A DNA stretch of 64,000 nt from Crenobacter luteus (GCF_004345725.1 NZ_SLXG01000008.1:1-64000), one strand, 5' to 3'; counted from the stretch's first letter, positions 9,885-17,992 are shown. Made by a program: numbers and translations. The notes: generated by a model from the letters alone, not told the origin.

Positions 9885-11552
9885 CTAGCGGGAGAGCGCC
9901 CACAGGTAAAACAGCAAGACGTTGAGCGAGAGCGACACCAGCGCGATGCGCTGCCACAGCGCGAGCGCGACGCGGCGGGCCGGCGACGGCGCGGGCGGCG
10001 CGTCCGCGTCGCCCCGGGCGAGCGCGGCGAGCCAGGCGGCGGCGCTCGGGTAGCGGGCGGTCGCGTCGCGCGCGACCGCCTTGAGGATCTGCGCCTCGAA
10101 CCAGGCCGGGATGTCCGGCCGGTAGCGCGACGGCGGCACCGGCTTGGCGTCGGGCGGGCGCTGGAAGGCTTCCAGTTCGCCGTAGGGGTAGTGGCCAGTC
10201 AGCAGCCAGTAGACGGTGACGCCGGCGGCGTAGACGTCGGACGCCTCGGACACCGGCGCGCCGTCGAACAGCTCGGGCGCCATGAAGCTCGGCGTGCCGG
10301 CGGCGCGCGCCGGCTCGATTAGCCCGGCGACGCGCGCGGCGCCGAAGTCCAGCAGGCGCAGCGCGCCGTCGTCGGCCAGGTGCAGGTTGTCGGGCTTGAT
10401 GTCGCCGTGGGCGACGCCCTCGCCGTGCAGCCAGGCGAGCGACTTGAGCAACTTGCCGGTCAGGCCCAGCGCCTGCGGCACGCTCCACGCCTCGCGGCGC
10501 GCGCGGCGCTCGGCCAGCGTGGCGCCGGCGTGCTGCGTCATCAGCAGGTAGCGCGCGCGGCGCGGCGCGTGCGGCCGCCATTCGGCGACGCCGGGGCCGG
10601 CGAAGCGGCGCAGCAGCCATTCCTCGGCGTCGAGCCCGGCGAGCGCGGCTTCGTCGCCGGCCAGGCGCGGCGAGAGCGTCTTCAGCAGGCACTCGGCGCC
10701 GTCCTGCGCCGCGACGCGCACCACGCGGCCGCCGGGGCTGTCGTGCAGGCGCTCGCGCACCGTCAGGCCGTCGATTTGGTCGCCGACCGCCAGACGGCCC
10801 GGCAGCGGCGCCCCGCCATCGGGCGCGTCGCAGACCGGCAGCGACAGCACGGTCAGCACCAGCGCGCTGGCGTTGTCCTCGCCGCCGCCGGCGAGCGCCG
10901 CCTCGACCAGCGCGTCGGCGGCGGCCTGCGCGTCGGGCAGAGCGGACAGCTCGGCCAACCTTGCGGGTTCCAGCGCCGACCACACGCCGTCGCTGGCGAG
11001 CACGAAACGCTCGCCCGGCGCGACGTCGAACTCGCGGCACGCCGGCGCCAGTTCGCCGGAAAGTCCCAGCGCCTGCGTCAGCACGTGGCGCATCGCCGGC
11101 GACGCGTGGACGTGGTCGCTCGTCAGGCAGTCGCAGCGGCCGCCGGACAAGCGGTAGACGCGGGTGTCGCCGACGTGGACGACCACCGCGCGGCGCCCTT
11201 CGAGCGCCAGCGCCGCCAGCGTGCTCATGCCCGCGTTGTCGGCGGCGCACAGCCGCAGGTGGCGACGCACGAACAGGCGCGGCAACAATTCGGCGGCGCG
11301 CCAGCGCTCGGGCGCGGCGTAGAAGTCGGCGGCGAGTTCCCTGACCGCCTCGCGCGCCGCGCGCCCGCCGTCGGCCGAGCCGCTGACGCCGTCGGCCAGC
11401 AGCGCCAGCACGCCGCGCCGCGCCATCGTCGCGGTCGCCGGCTCGGCGTCCGGCTCGACGACGAACCAGGCGTCCTGGTTGACCGGCTTGGGGCCGGCGG
11501 CGCTGGCGACGCCCCAGGCGATCGCGGGCAGACGGGTGGCGGGCGCGTTCAC
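9885..11552 (-). CDS. PP2C phosphatase - Ser/Thr protein kinase fusion, membrane-anchored
   Basis: A 555-residue two-headed signalling protein. Residues 1-240 are a PP2C-type phosphatase with its metal-binding motifs intact (VNQDAWF, LLADGVSGSADG, VVHVGDTRVYRL, LASDGVW, GGGEDNASA). Residues 265-520 are a Hanks-type kinase with HGDIKPDNL, LLDFGAA in the DFG position, GTPSFMAPELF and an ATP-binding lysine in ECLLKTL. A hydrophobic segment near the C-terminus (ALVSLSLNVLLFYLWAL) should anchor it in the inner membrane with the enzymes in the cytoplasm. The start is a GTG at 11552, because every downstream ATG would cut into the PP2C fold. It sits between the nitrate transporter and nirB, 11 bp and 23 bp away. 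A similar gene lies at the same place in Pseudomonas nitrate clusters, so a role in controlling nitrate uptake or reduction is likely; the targets are unknown. Confidence 0.85.
   Translation of the reverse strand: MNAPATRLPAIAWGVASAAGPKPVNQDAWFVVEPDAEPATATMARRGVLALLADGVSGSADGGRAAREAVRELAADFYAAPERWRAAELLPRLFVRRHLRLCAADNAGMSTLAALALEGRRAVVVHVGDTRVYRLSGGRCDCLTSDHVHASPAMRHVLTQALGLSGELAPACREFDVAPGERFVLASDGVWSALEPARLAELSALPDAQAAADALVEAALAGGGEDNASALVLTVLSLPVCDAPDGGAPLPGRLAVGDQIDGLTVRERLHDSPGGRVVRVAAQDGAECLLKTLSPRLAGDEAALAGLDAEEWLLRRFAGPGVAEWRPHAPRRARYLLMTQHAGATLAERRARREAWSVPQALGLTGKLLKSLAWLHGEGVAHGDIKPDNLHLADDGALRLLDFGAARVAGLIEPARAAGTPSFMAPELFDGAPVSEASDVYAAGVTVYWLLTGHYPYGELEAFQRPPDAKPVPPSRYRPDIPAWFEAQILKAVARDATARYPSAAAWLAALARGDADAPPAPSPARRVALALWQRIALVSLSLNVLLFYLWALSR
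10950..10961 (-). repeat. Exact AGGTTGGCCGAG in the kinase/phosphatase gene
   Basis: Read in frame as R-L-A-E with AGG and TTG codons (residues ARLAEL near 203). Confidence 0.8.
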
Positions 11553-11563
11553 GGTGCGGGTCC

Positions 11564-12772
11564 TTACACGCGGGCCGAGGTCAGTTCGGACGAGCCCCAG
11601 GTGGTGCGCCAGCGACGCTTCACCTTGGAGAGACCGATCCAGCCGGACAAGAGCAGCACCGCGAACAGCGCGAGGCCGAGCGTGTAGCCGCCGGTGTGCT
11701 GCTTGACGACGCCGAGGCCCGCGGCGAGCAGGAAGCCGCCGACGCCGCCGGCCATGCCGATCACGCCGGTCATCACGCCGATCTCGCGCGCGAAGCGCTG
11801 CGGCACGAGCTGGAACACCGAGCCGTTGCCGGCGCCCAGCGCGAGCATCGCGACGATGAACAACGCGATCGTCGCCGCCGCGCCGCCGGCGACGCTGGCG
11901 CCGACGATGGCCAGCGCCGCGACGCCGTACACGGCGAGCAGGCTCTTGATGCCGCCGACGCGGTCGGCCAGCACGCCGCCCATCGGGCGCATCATCGAAC
12001 CGGCCAGCACGCAGGCGGCGGTCGCGTAGCCGGCCTGTACCGGCCCCATGCCGAACTGGTCGTGGAAGTAGCCGGGCAGCGACGACGCCAGGCCGATGAA
12101 GCCGCCGAAGGTCAGGCAGTAGAAGGCCATGAACCACCAGGCGTCCGGGTCGGACAGCACCGACAGGTACTGCGACAGCGACTTGGGCGGCGGCGCGTTG
12201 GGCGCGTCCTTGGCGGCGACGGCGAACACCAGGAAGGCGAGGCCCAGCGGGATCAGCGCGAGGCCGAACACGTTCTGCCAGCCGTAGGCGAGCGCCAGCG
12301 CCGGCGCGAACAGCGCGGCGAACACGGTGCCCGAGTTGCCGGCGCCGGCGATGCCGAGCGCCGTGCCCTGGTGCTCGGGCGGATACCAGCGCGACGCCAG
12401 CGGCAAGGCCACGGCGAACGCGGCGCCGGCGACGCCGAGGAAGAGGCCCAGCAGCAGCGCCGCCTCGAAGGAGTTCACGCCGATCAGCCAGGCGGCGGCG
12501 AGCGCGCCGATCACGATCAGCTGCGCGATCAGCCCCGAACGCTTGGGCCCGATCTTGTCGACCAGCACGCCGAACACGATGCGCAACAGCGCGCCGGCCA
12601 GCGTCGGCGTGGCGACCATCAGCCCGCGCTGCTGCGCGGTCAGCGCCAGGTCGGCCGCCATCAGCACCGCGAGCGGGCCGAGCAGGTACCAGACCATGAA
12701 GCTCAGGTCGAAATAGAAAAACGACGCCAACAGCGTGGGCGTGTGGCCGGACTGCCAGAAGCTCTTGTTCAT
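11564..12772 (-). CDS. Nitrate/nitrite transporter (MFS, NNP family)
   Basis: A 402-residue major-facilitator protein of the nitrate-nitrite porter family with about 12 membrane segments. Supporting motifs include GVLVDKIGPKRSG after segment 2 (the MFS A-loop), the glycine-rich GIAGAGNSGT signature and AGGVGGFLLAAGLG in the second half. It should import nitrate across the inner membrane for assimilation. It is the first gene after the sigma54 promoter and the ANTAR leader, so expression needs both nitrogen limitation and NasT antitermination. ATG 12772 follows GGGAGAGCGTC; a long upstream frame overlaps the leader and is not coding. It could be named nasA or narK in other species; I leave the symbol blank. 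Confidence 0.9.
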   Translation of the reverse strand: MNKSFWQSGHTPTLLASFFYFDLSFMVWYLLGPLAVLMAADLALTAQQRGLMVATPTLAGALLRIVFGVLVDKIGPKRSGLIAQLIVIGALAAAWLIGVNSFEAALLLGLFLGVAGAAFAVALPLASRWYPPEHQGTALGIAGAGNSGTVFAALFAPALALAYGWQNVFGLALIPLGLAFLVFAVAAKDAPNAPPPKSLSQYLSVLSDPDAWWFMAFYCLTFGGFIGLASSLPGYFHDQFGMGPVQAGYATAACVLAGSMMRPMGGVLADRVGGIKSLLAVYGVAALAIVGASVAGGAAATIALFIVAMLALGAGNGSVFQLVPQRFAREIGVMTGVIGMAGGVGGFLLAAGLGVVKQHTGGYTLGLALFAVLLLSGWIGLSKVKRRWRTTWGSSELTSARV

Positions 12773-12799
12773 GACGCTCTCCCGAAACGCACAGCAATG

Positions 12800-12848
12800 A
12801 AAAAGGCGCCCTTGCCGGGTTCTCGCAAAGAGAACCGGCAGGGACGCC
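12800..12848 (-). terminator. Leader terminator controlled by NasT
   Basis: A long interrupted stem (GGCG-TCCCTGCCGG-TTCTC pairing with GAGAAC-CGGCAAGGGCGCC) closes on a TTTGC loop and is followed by TTTTT, 28 bp before the transporter ATG. It would stop transcription of the whole operon unless antiterminated. Confidence 0.85.
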
Positions 12849-12859
12849 GTTGTCCTGTC

Positions 12860-12911
12860 GGGTCCGCCGTTGGACCCTGTCGAATTGTGAGTGCGGCTCG
12901 CCGTTGAGCCG
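12860..12911 (-). promoter_or_regulatory. ANTAR-type dual-hexaloop RNA (NasT target)
   Basis: Two tandem hairpins on the minus strand: CGGCTC-AACGGC-GAGCCG (12911-12894) and GGGTCC-AACGGC-GGACCC (12877-12860), 16 nt apart. Both have a 6-bp stem and the same six-base loop, with A at position 1 and G at position 4. These are the defining features of RNAs bound by ANTAR antiterminators (NasR, EutV, NasT). They lie directly upstream of the leader terminator, and nasT is encoded in the same cluster. Confidence 0.87.
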
Positions 12912-12991
12912 GTGCGAGGACGCCGCCATCCGCATCCCGACATCAGCAGAGGAAACGGGATCGATCGGTTCGGCGGCCTCGCCCTAGCTTA

Positions 12992-13007
12992 TGCAAGCGC
13001 CGTGCCA
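12992..13007 (-). promoter_or_regulatory. Sigma54 (RpoN) promoter of the nitrate operon
   Basis: TGGCACGGCGCTTGCA on the minus strand matches the -24/-12 consensus TGGCAC(G/A)N4TTGC(A/T), with GG and GC separated by ten bases. Transcription would begin near 12981, giving a leader of about 209 nt. It is the only match of this quality I noticed in the window. Confidence 0.85.
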
Positions 13008-13032
13008 GCCCGGCGACGCGCCGCCGGGCACG

Positions 13033-13062
13033 AAAAAGCCCGCCCCGGGGAGCGGGCGGGCC
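13033..13062 (-). terminator. Terminator of nasT-nasS
   Basis: Stem GCCCGC / GCGGGC around a C/G-rich loop, followed on the minus strand by five Ts, about 55 bp past the nasS stop. It separates nasTS from the nitrate operon, which starts at the sigma54 promoter just downstream. Confidence 0.7.
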
Positions 13063-13069
13063 GTTGCGG

Positions 13070-13117
13070 TGCACCATCGGCGTGCGGACGGCGGGTCGCC
13101 TGCACCAGCGCGCAGCA
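13070..13117 (-). promoter_or_regulatory. Candidate NtrC binding-site pair
   Basis: Two imperfect dyads resemble the NtrC consensus TGCACYN5RGTGCA: TGCACCATCGGCGTGCG (13070-13086) and TGCACCAGCGCGCAGCA (13101-13117). Each keeps one perfect half and 4 of 6 bases of the other. They are 31 bp apart (three helical turns) and about 98 and 129 bp upstream of the inferred start site, the usual enhancer position. Confidence 0.5.
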
Positions 13118-14233
13118 TCAGCGTGGGCCGCCGGCCAGCCGCCACGGCGAGGCCGGCGCGAGGATGCCGAGCGCGTCGGCGACCTCCGCGTAGAGCGCAA
13201 AGCGGCCGACGCGACGCGCCAGCGCGTCGGCGTCGACCGACTCGGGCAGCCAGCCCCAGCGCCGCCACTCGTCGAGAAACCAGCGCGCGTCCGACCAGTA
13301 CGGCGGGTTGACCGCGCCGCCGTCGTGGAACAGCAGCGGGTGAGGCTCGCGCCAGCGCCGGCCGCGTCCGTCGTCGTAGTCGCCGGCCAGCCGCGCCGCG
13401 ATCGCGGCGGCCGGCAGGTCGAGGTAGTCGGGGCTGGCCAACAGCTCGGCCAACCTCGTCTTGTACGGCAGCGCGTCGAGCTCTCGGCAGGCGGCCAGCA
13501 CCGTCGCGATCAGCGCGCGCGCGGCGTTCGGGTGCGCGTCGAGCCAGTCCTCGCGCACCGCCAGCACCTTCTCCGGGTGGTCGGGCCACACCGCCGGGCT
13601 GGTGGCGGCGGTAAAGCCGGCGCCTTGCGCGATCGCGACCGCGTGCCACGGCTCGCCGGCGCAGAAGCCGTCGATCGCGCCGGCCTTGAGCGCGTCGACC
13701 ATCGCCGGCGGCGGCAGCGTCAGGATCTCGACGTCGCGCGTCGGGCTGATGTCGTGTTGCATCAGCCAGCGACGCAGCCACAAGGCGTGCGTGCCGCCCG
13801 GGTAGGTGTCGGCGAAGCGCGGCCGCGTGCGCGCGCGGCGCAGGTGGGCGGCGAGCGAGGCGCCGTCGCTGACGCCGGCCTCGGCCAGCCGGCTCGACAG
13901 CGTCACGCCCTGGCCGTTGCGGTTCAGCCCCATCAGGATCGACGTCGGCACGGCCGGGCCGGACAGGCCGAGCGTCATGTCGAACGGCAGCGTGTACAGC
14001 GCCTGCGCGGCGTCGAGCGCGCCGCTGGCGAGCCCCTCGGCCAACGCGCTCCACGACGGCTGGCGTTTGAGCTCCAGCGTCAGGCCGAAGCGGCGGTCGA
14101 GGCCGAGCACGACCGCGGCGACCAGCGGCGCGCAGTCGGTCAGCGGCAGGAAACCGACCGTCAGCCGCGTCGCCTCGGACGGCGCGAACGGCGAGACGGC
14201 GGGACGGGGGACGAGCAGGAAATCGGCGGTCAT
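13118..14233 (-). CDS. nasS: Nitrate/nitrite sensor NasS (NrtA-like, cytoplasmic)
   Basis: A 371-residue protein of the NrtA/SsuA periplasmic-binding fold, with VGFLPLTDCAPLVAA at the front, and FADTYPGGTHALWLR, DGFCAGEPWHAVA and PAVWPDHPEKVLAVRE typical of nitrate-binding NrtA/NasS proteins. It lacks a signal peptide and lipobox, which fits NasS, the cytoplasmic sensor that holds NasT inactive until nitrate or nitrite binds. It starts 10 bp after nasT, so the two are co-transcribed. It is not a transporter component: no ABC permease or ATPase is nearby. Confidence 0.85.
   Translation of the reverse strand: MTADFLLVPRPAVSPFAPSEATRLTVGFLPLTDCAPLVAAVVLGLDRRFGLTLELKRQPSWSALAEGLASGALDAAQALYTLPFDMTLGLSGPAVPTSILMGLNRNGQGVTLSSRLAEAGVSDGASLAAHLRRARTRPRFADTYPGGTHALWLRRWLMQHDISPTRDVEILTLPPPAMVDALKAGAIDGFCAGEPWHAVAIAQGAGFTAATSPAVWPDHPEKVLAVREDWLDAHPNAARALIATVLAACRELDALPYKTRLAELLASPDYLDLPAAAIAARLAGDYDDGRGRRWREPHPLLFHDGGAVNPPYWSDARWFLDEWRRWGWLPESVDADALARRVGRFALYAEVADALGILAPASPWRLAGGPR
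13445..13456 (-). repeat. Exact AGGTTGGCCGAG in nasS
   Basis: Read in frame as T-R-L-A-E with AGG and TTG codons. Confidence 0.8.
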
Positions 14234-14243
14234 GGCGTTTCTT

Positions 14244-14819
14244 TCAGGACAGCAGTTGCGAGGCTTCGACGAGGCGACGCGCGACCTCGGCGACGCGCAG
14301 GCCCTGCTCCATCGCGCTCTTGCGCAGCAGCCGGTAGGCGGCGTCCTCCGAGAGACCGCGCTTGGCCATCAACAGGCCCTTGGCCTTGTCGATCCACTTG
14401 CGGTCGGCGAGCTGGCGGCGCGCGGCGTCGAGCTCGGCGCGCAGCCGCTGCTCCTCCTCGAAGCGCGCGATGGCGACGTCGAGCACCGGCGCGAGCCGCT
14501 CGGGCGCGAGGCCGTCGACGATGTAGGCGGTCACGCCGGCCCTGACCGCCGCGCGCATCACCGCCGGGTCGCGCTCGCCGGTGAACATCACGATCGGGCG
14601 CGGGCTCTCGGCGCTGACGGCGCACAGGCCGGCCAGCGCGTCGCGGCTGGGCGAGGCGGCGTCGACGATGATCACGTCCGGCGCGTGGCGCGCGACCGCG
14701 GCGGCGAGCGACAGCGCCGAACCGAGCTCGGCCACCACCTCGCAGCCGGCGGCGACGAGCGCGGCCGACAGCCGGTCGATGTGGATGGGCGTGTCGTGGA
14801 TCAGAAGGACGCGGGTCAT
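14244..14819 (-). CDS. nasT: ANTAR-domain antiterminator NasT
   Basis: A 191-residue response-regulator-like protein. The N-terminal half is a receiver fold (MTRVLLIHDTPIH; DVIIVDAASPSRD; PRPIVMFTGERD), and residues 135-185 are an ANTAR RNA-binding domain (KWIDKAKGLLMAKRGLSEDA, then AYRLLRKSAM). Such proteins bind paired hexaloop hairpins and prevent intrinsic termination; the matching RNA lies at 12860-12911. ATG 14819 is chosen over an upstream in-frame ATG because it begins the receiver strand MTRVLLI. It is the first gene of the nasTS unit. Confidence 0.92.
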   Translation of the reverse strand: MTRVLLIHDTPIHIDRLSAALVAAGCEVVAELGSALSLAAAVARHAPDVIIVDAASPSRDALAGLCAVSAESPRPIVMFTGERDPAVMRAAVRAGVTAYIVDGLAPERLAPVLDVAIARFEEEQRLRAELDAARRQLADRKWIDKAKGLLMAKRGLSEDAAYRLLRKSAMEQGLRVAEVARRLVEASQLLS

Positions 14820-14832
14820 GGTTCTGCGGACG

Positions 14833-14844
14833 GGGTTGGCCGAG
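14833..14844 (+). repeat. One-mismatch AGGTTGGCCGAG upstream of nasT
   Basis: GGGTTGGCCGAG in the space between the divergent nasT and antiporter genes, 14 bp before the nasT start. Confidence 0.6.
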
Positions 14845-14934
14845 GGACAGTCCATTTCAAGCAAGCACCGTGCCCGGCTGCGCGAGGGGTTGCTCCGCGA
14901 GGGTTAACCTGACGCGCGGCCGCGCGACGCCCGC

Positions 14935-14943
14935 TGCTAGAAT
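14935..14943 (+). promoter_or_regulatory. Extended -10 promoter of the antiporter gene
   Basis: TGCTAGAAT (TGn plus TAGAAT) lies 36 bp before the ATG. I see no convincing -35 hexamer, as is common with extended -10 promoters. Confidence 0.45.
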
Positions 14944-14978
14944 CGGCGGCTTTGAATACTGGCTATAAGGAATCGCTG

Positions 14979-16382
14979 ATGAGACCGACTTCCCGTTCGG
15001 CCGCGCTGCTCCTCGGCCTCGCCCCGCTGGCCGCACGCGCGGCGGTCGACGGCGCGAGCCTCACGCTGCCGTGGGCGCTGCCGTTCGCCGGCCTTCTGCT
15101 GTCGATCGCGCTGATGCCGCTGCTGCTGCCGTCCGTCTGGCACCACCACTTCGGCAAGATCGCCGCCGGCTGGGCGCTGGCGCTGATCGTGCCGATGGGC
15201 GTCTCGCTCGGCTGGGGCACGGTCGCGCACGAACTGGCGCACACGCTGCTGTTCGAGTACCTGCCGTTCATCATCCTGCTGACCGCGCTGTTCACCGTCG
15301 CCGGCGGCATCTACCTGCGCGGCAACCTGCACGGCTCGCCGTGGACCAATACGCGCTTTCTGGCGGTCGGCACGCTCTTGGCGAGCTTCACCGGCACCAC
15401 CGGCGCGGCGATGCTGCTGATCCGCCCGCTGTTGCGCGCCAACGACAACCGTCGCTACAAGACGCACGTGGTGGTGTTCTTCATCTTCCTGGTCGCCAAC
15501 GTCGGCGGTTCGCTGACGCCGCTGGGCGACCCGCCGCTGTTCCTCGGCTTCCTCAAGGGCGTCAGCTTCGGCTGGACCTTCACCCACCTGCTGCCGTTCA
15601 CGCTGTTCGCCAGCGCGCTGCTGCTGGTGGCCTTCTACGCGCTCGACCGCCACTTCTACCGCAAGGAGGAAGACCTGCCGCCGCTGCCTGACCCGACGCC
15701 CGACTCGCGCGTCACGCTCGAGGGCAAGGTCAACCTCGCCTTCCTGGCCGCCATCGTCGGTGCCGTACTGCTGTCGGGCACCTGGAAGCCGGGGGTCGCG
15801 GTGCCGGTGCTGGGCATGGAGCTCGAACTGCAGGATCTGGCGCGCGACGCGCTCTTGATCGCAATCACCGCCGCGTCGCTGGCGCTGACGCCGGGCCGCT
15901 GCCGCGCCGCCAACGCCTTCAACTGGGGACCGATGCTCGAAGTCGGCAAGCTGTTCGCCGGCATCTTCGCGACCATGATCCCGGTGCTGGCGATGCTCAA
16001 GGCCGCCCAGGCCGGCGCATTCGCGCCGCTGGTCGCGCAGGTCACCGACGCCTCCGGCGCGCCGATCGACATCGCCTACTTCTGGCTGACCGGCATCCTG
16101 TCGAGCTTCCTCGACAACGCGCCGACCTACCTGGTGTTCTTCAACCTCGCCGGCGGCGACGCGGCGCAGCTGATGAGCCACGGCGCGACGACGCTGGCGG
16201 CGATCTCGGTCGGCGCGGTGTTCATGGGCGCCAACAGCTATATCGGCAACGCGCCCAACTTCATGGTCAAGGCGATCGCCGAGGAACGCGGCGTCGCGAT
16301 GCCGTCCTTCTTCGGCTACATCGCCTGGTCGGGCGCGGTGCTGATCCCGCTGTTCGTGCTGATGAGCTTCGTGTTCTTCTGA
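14979..16382 (+). CDS. Sodium:proton antiporter of the NhaD / CitMHS-like superfamily
   Basis: A 467-residue polytopic inner-membrane protein with about 12 hydrophobic segments. The stretches GTTGAAMLLIRPLLRAN, NVGGSLTPLGDPPLFLGFL and LSSFLDNAPTYLVFFNLAGG are hallmarks of the ion-transporter superfamily that includes NhaD and ArsB; the two re-entrant repeats contain the GD and DNAP motifs. Proteins of this exact type are usually annotated as Na+/H+ antiporters, but substrate is an inference. ATG 14979 is preceded by AAGGA at a normal distance, so the upstream in-frame TTG at 14952 is not used here. Confidence 0.75.
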   Translation: MRPTSRSAALLLGLAPLAARAAVDGASLTLPWALPFAGLLLSIALMPLLLPSVWHHHFGKIAAGWALALIVPMGVSLGWGTVAHELAHTLLFEYLPFIILLTALFTVAGGIYLRGNLHGSPWTNTRFLAVGTLLASFTGTTGAAMLLIRPLLRANDNRRYKTHVVVFFIFLVANVGGSLTPLGDPPLFLGFLKGVSFGWTFTHLLPFTLFASALLLVAFYALDRHFYRKEEDLPPLPDPTPDSRVTLEGKVNLAFLAAIVGAVLLSGTWKPGVAVPVLGMELELQDLARDALLIAITAASLALTPGRCRAANAFNWGPMLEVGKLFAGIFATMIPVLAMLKAAQAGAFAPLVAQVTDASGAPIDIAYFWLTGILSSFLDNAPTYLVFFNLAGGDAAQLMSHGATTLAAISVGAVFMGANSYIGNAPNFMVKAIAEERGVAMPSFFGYIAWSGAVLIPLFVLMSFVFF

Positions 16383-16413
16383 GCCCACGCCGGCAAGCCC
16401 GCGCGGCCATGAA

Positions 16414-16454
16414 AAAAGGCTCGGCCAACCTTTATAAGGTTGGCCGAGCCTTTT
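16414..16454. terminator. Bidirectional terminator built from two exact copies of AGGTTGGCCGAG
   Basis: A 19-bp perfect stem with a TAT loop. Its arms contain CTCGGCCAACCT (16420-16431) and AGGTTGGCCGAG (16437-16448), extended by AAAAGG and CCTTTT. It sits between the convergent antiporter and coq7 genes and ends in T runs on both strands, so it should terminate both. Confidence 0.9.
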
Positions 16455-16466
16455 GGGCGCGCCGGA

Positions 16467-17087
16467 TCAGATCCGGTAGCTCGCCGTCGTCATCAGCTTC
16501 GAGCTCAGCTTCATCAGCCCCTTGACCGGCGCCGGCAGCGGCGCCGCGCCGAGCGCGTGCGCGGTCTTGGCGTGTTCGGCTTCGTCGTCGCGCATCTGCG
16601 CCACGATCGCGCGGCTCTTGGCGTCGCCCTCGGGCAGCGACGCGAGGTGGCTGTCGAGGTGGGCGCCGACCTGGTGCTCGGTCTCCTCGAGAAAGCCGAG
16701 GTTCCACTTGTCGCCCAACAGGCCGGCGGCGACGCCGATCGCCAGCGAACCGGTGTACCACAGCGGGTTGAGCAGGCTGGGATGGCCGCCCAGCTCCCTG
16801 ATGCGGCGCTCGGTCCACGCCAGGTGCTCCTCCTCCTCGATCGCCGCGTGGCGCAGCGCCTCGCGCGCGGCCGGGTCGCGCGCGGTCAGCGCCTGGCCCT
16901 GGTACAGCGCCTGCGCGCAGATCTCGCCGCAGTGGTTGACGCGCATCAGGCCGAGCGCGTGGCGCTTCTCGGCGTCGGTGAGCTCGGCCTCGGGCAGGTG
17001 CGCGTCCGGGTAGGGACGGCGGCTCGCCGCCGGCGCGAACAGCGTGCGTACGCCCTTGTCGAATTCGATGATCAGCTTGTCGAGCAT
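16467..17087 (-). CDS. coq7: Ubiquinone biosynthesis hydroxylase Coq7 (demethoxyubiquinone monooxygenase)
   Basis: A 206-residue di-iron ferritin-like enzyme that hydroxylates the ubiquinone ring in the penultimate step of synthesis. Iron ligands are visible in [30 protein letters not shown] and [11 protein letters not shown] hydrophobic segment ([13 protein letters not shown]) lets it sit on the membrane. The start at 17087 ([15 protein letters not shown]) matches the family; an upstream ATG at 17120 would add 11 residues with no support. Confidence 0.92.
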   Translation of the reverse strand: MLDKLIIEFDKGVRTLFAPAASRRPYPDAHLPEAELTDAEKRHALGLMRVNHCGEICAQALYQGQALTARDPAAREALRHAAIEEEEHLAWTERRIRELGGHPSLLNPLWYTGSLAIGVAAGLLGDKWNLGFLEETEHQVGAHLDSHLASLPEGDAKSRAIVAQMRDDEAEHAKTAHALGAAPLPAPVKGLMKLSSKLMTTASYRI

Positions 17088-17190
17088 CTTGTCGTCTCGT
17101 CGCAAAAGGATGGCAAACATTATACCCGCGCCGGCGCGCCGCGACCCGCCCGCCGCACGGCGGGCCGGCGCCGGACAGCGCCGCGCAAGC

Positions 17191-17199
17191 TGGTATAAT
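17191..17199 (+). promoter_or_regulatory. Promoter of ppa
   Basis: TGGTATAAT, an extended and perfect -10 element, lies 46 bp before the ppa ATG. No clear -35 is visible. Confidence 0.65.
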
Positions 17200-17244
17200 C
17201 GTGAGGTTAACCGACCTCAACACCTAGCGAGAGGACTTAAGTCA

Positions 17245-17772
17245 ATGAATCTGGAACGCATCGCCCCGGGCAAGGACATGCCGAACGACTTCAACGTCGT
17301 GATCGAAATCACCGCCAACAGCGCGCCGATCAAGTACGAATTCGACAAGGACTCGGGCGCGATCTTCGTCGACCGCTTCATGGGCACCTCGATGATGTAC
17401 CCGGCCAACTACGGCTTCGTGCCGAACACGCTGGCCGGCGACGGCGACCCGGTCGACGTGCTGGTGGTGACCCCGTTCGGCCTGCCGCCGGGTGTGGTGG
17501 TACGCTGCCGCGCGCTGGGCCTGTTGAAGATGGAAGACGACGGCGGCGTCGACGCCAAGCTGGTCGCCGTCCCGGTCGAGAAGCTGTGCCCGATGTACAA
17601 GGACATCCAGAAGCTGGAAGACCTGCCGCAGCTCTTGCGCGACCAGATCGTCCACTTCTTCGAGCACTACAAGGACCTCGAAAAGGGCAAGTGGGTCAAG
17701 ATCCAGGGCTGGGACGGCATCGACGCCGCCCGCGTCGAGCTCGAAGAAGGCGTCGCGCGCTTCAAGGCCTGA
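17245..17772 (+). CDS. ppa: Inorganic pyrophosphatase (family I)
   Basis: A 175-residue soluble enzyme that hydrolyses pyrophosphate to two phosphates and so drives biosynthetic reactions forward. Family I signatures are [35 protein letters not shown] (with the D-x-D-P-x-D metal site near residue 65) and [12 protein letters not shown]. Length and start match the family; GAGAGGACTT precedes the ATG. It is a single-gene unit with its own promoter and terminator. Confidence 0.96.
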   Translation: MNLERIAPGKDMPNDFNVVIEITANSAPIKYEFDKDSGAIFVDRFMGTSMMYPANYGFVPNTLAGDGDPVDVLVVTPFGLPPGVVVRCRALGLLKMEDDGGVDAKLVAVPVEKLCPMYKDIQKLEDLPQLLRDQIVHFFEHYKDLEKGKWVKIQGWDGIDAARVELEEGVARFKA

Positions 17773-17796
17773 TCGCGCCGCCACAGCAAGCCCGTC

Positions 17797-17822
17797 AAGC
17801 CGGTCCCGACGACCGGCTTTTT
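17797..17822 (+). terminator. Intrinsic terminator of ppa
   Basis: Stem AAGCCGGTC / GACCGGCTT with a 5-nt loop and a TTTTT tail. Confidence 0.85.
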
Positions 17823-17992
17823 CGTGCGCACGGGCAGCGGCGCGGCGCCGGTGCGGCGGCCGGGCCGCTTCGCTTATACTACGCAGGCAAGATGACGGGG
17901 TGGCGACAAGGCCGCGCCCCGCCCGCCTGGCCGCACGGCGCGGCGGTGCCGATCCGCCGCCACGCCCGCCAGCCCCTCGCACACGACGCATA

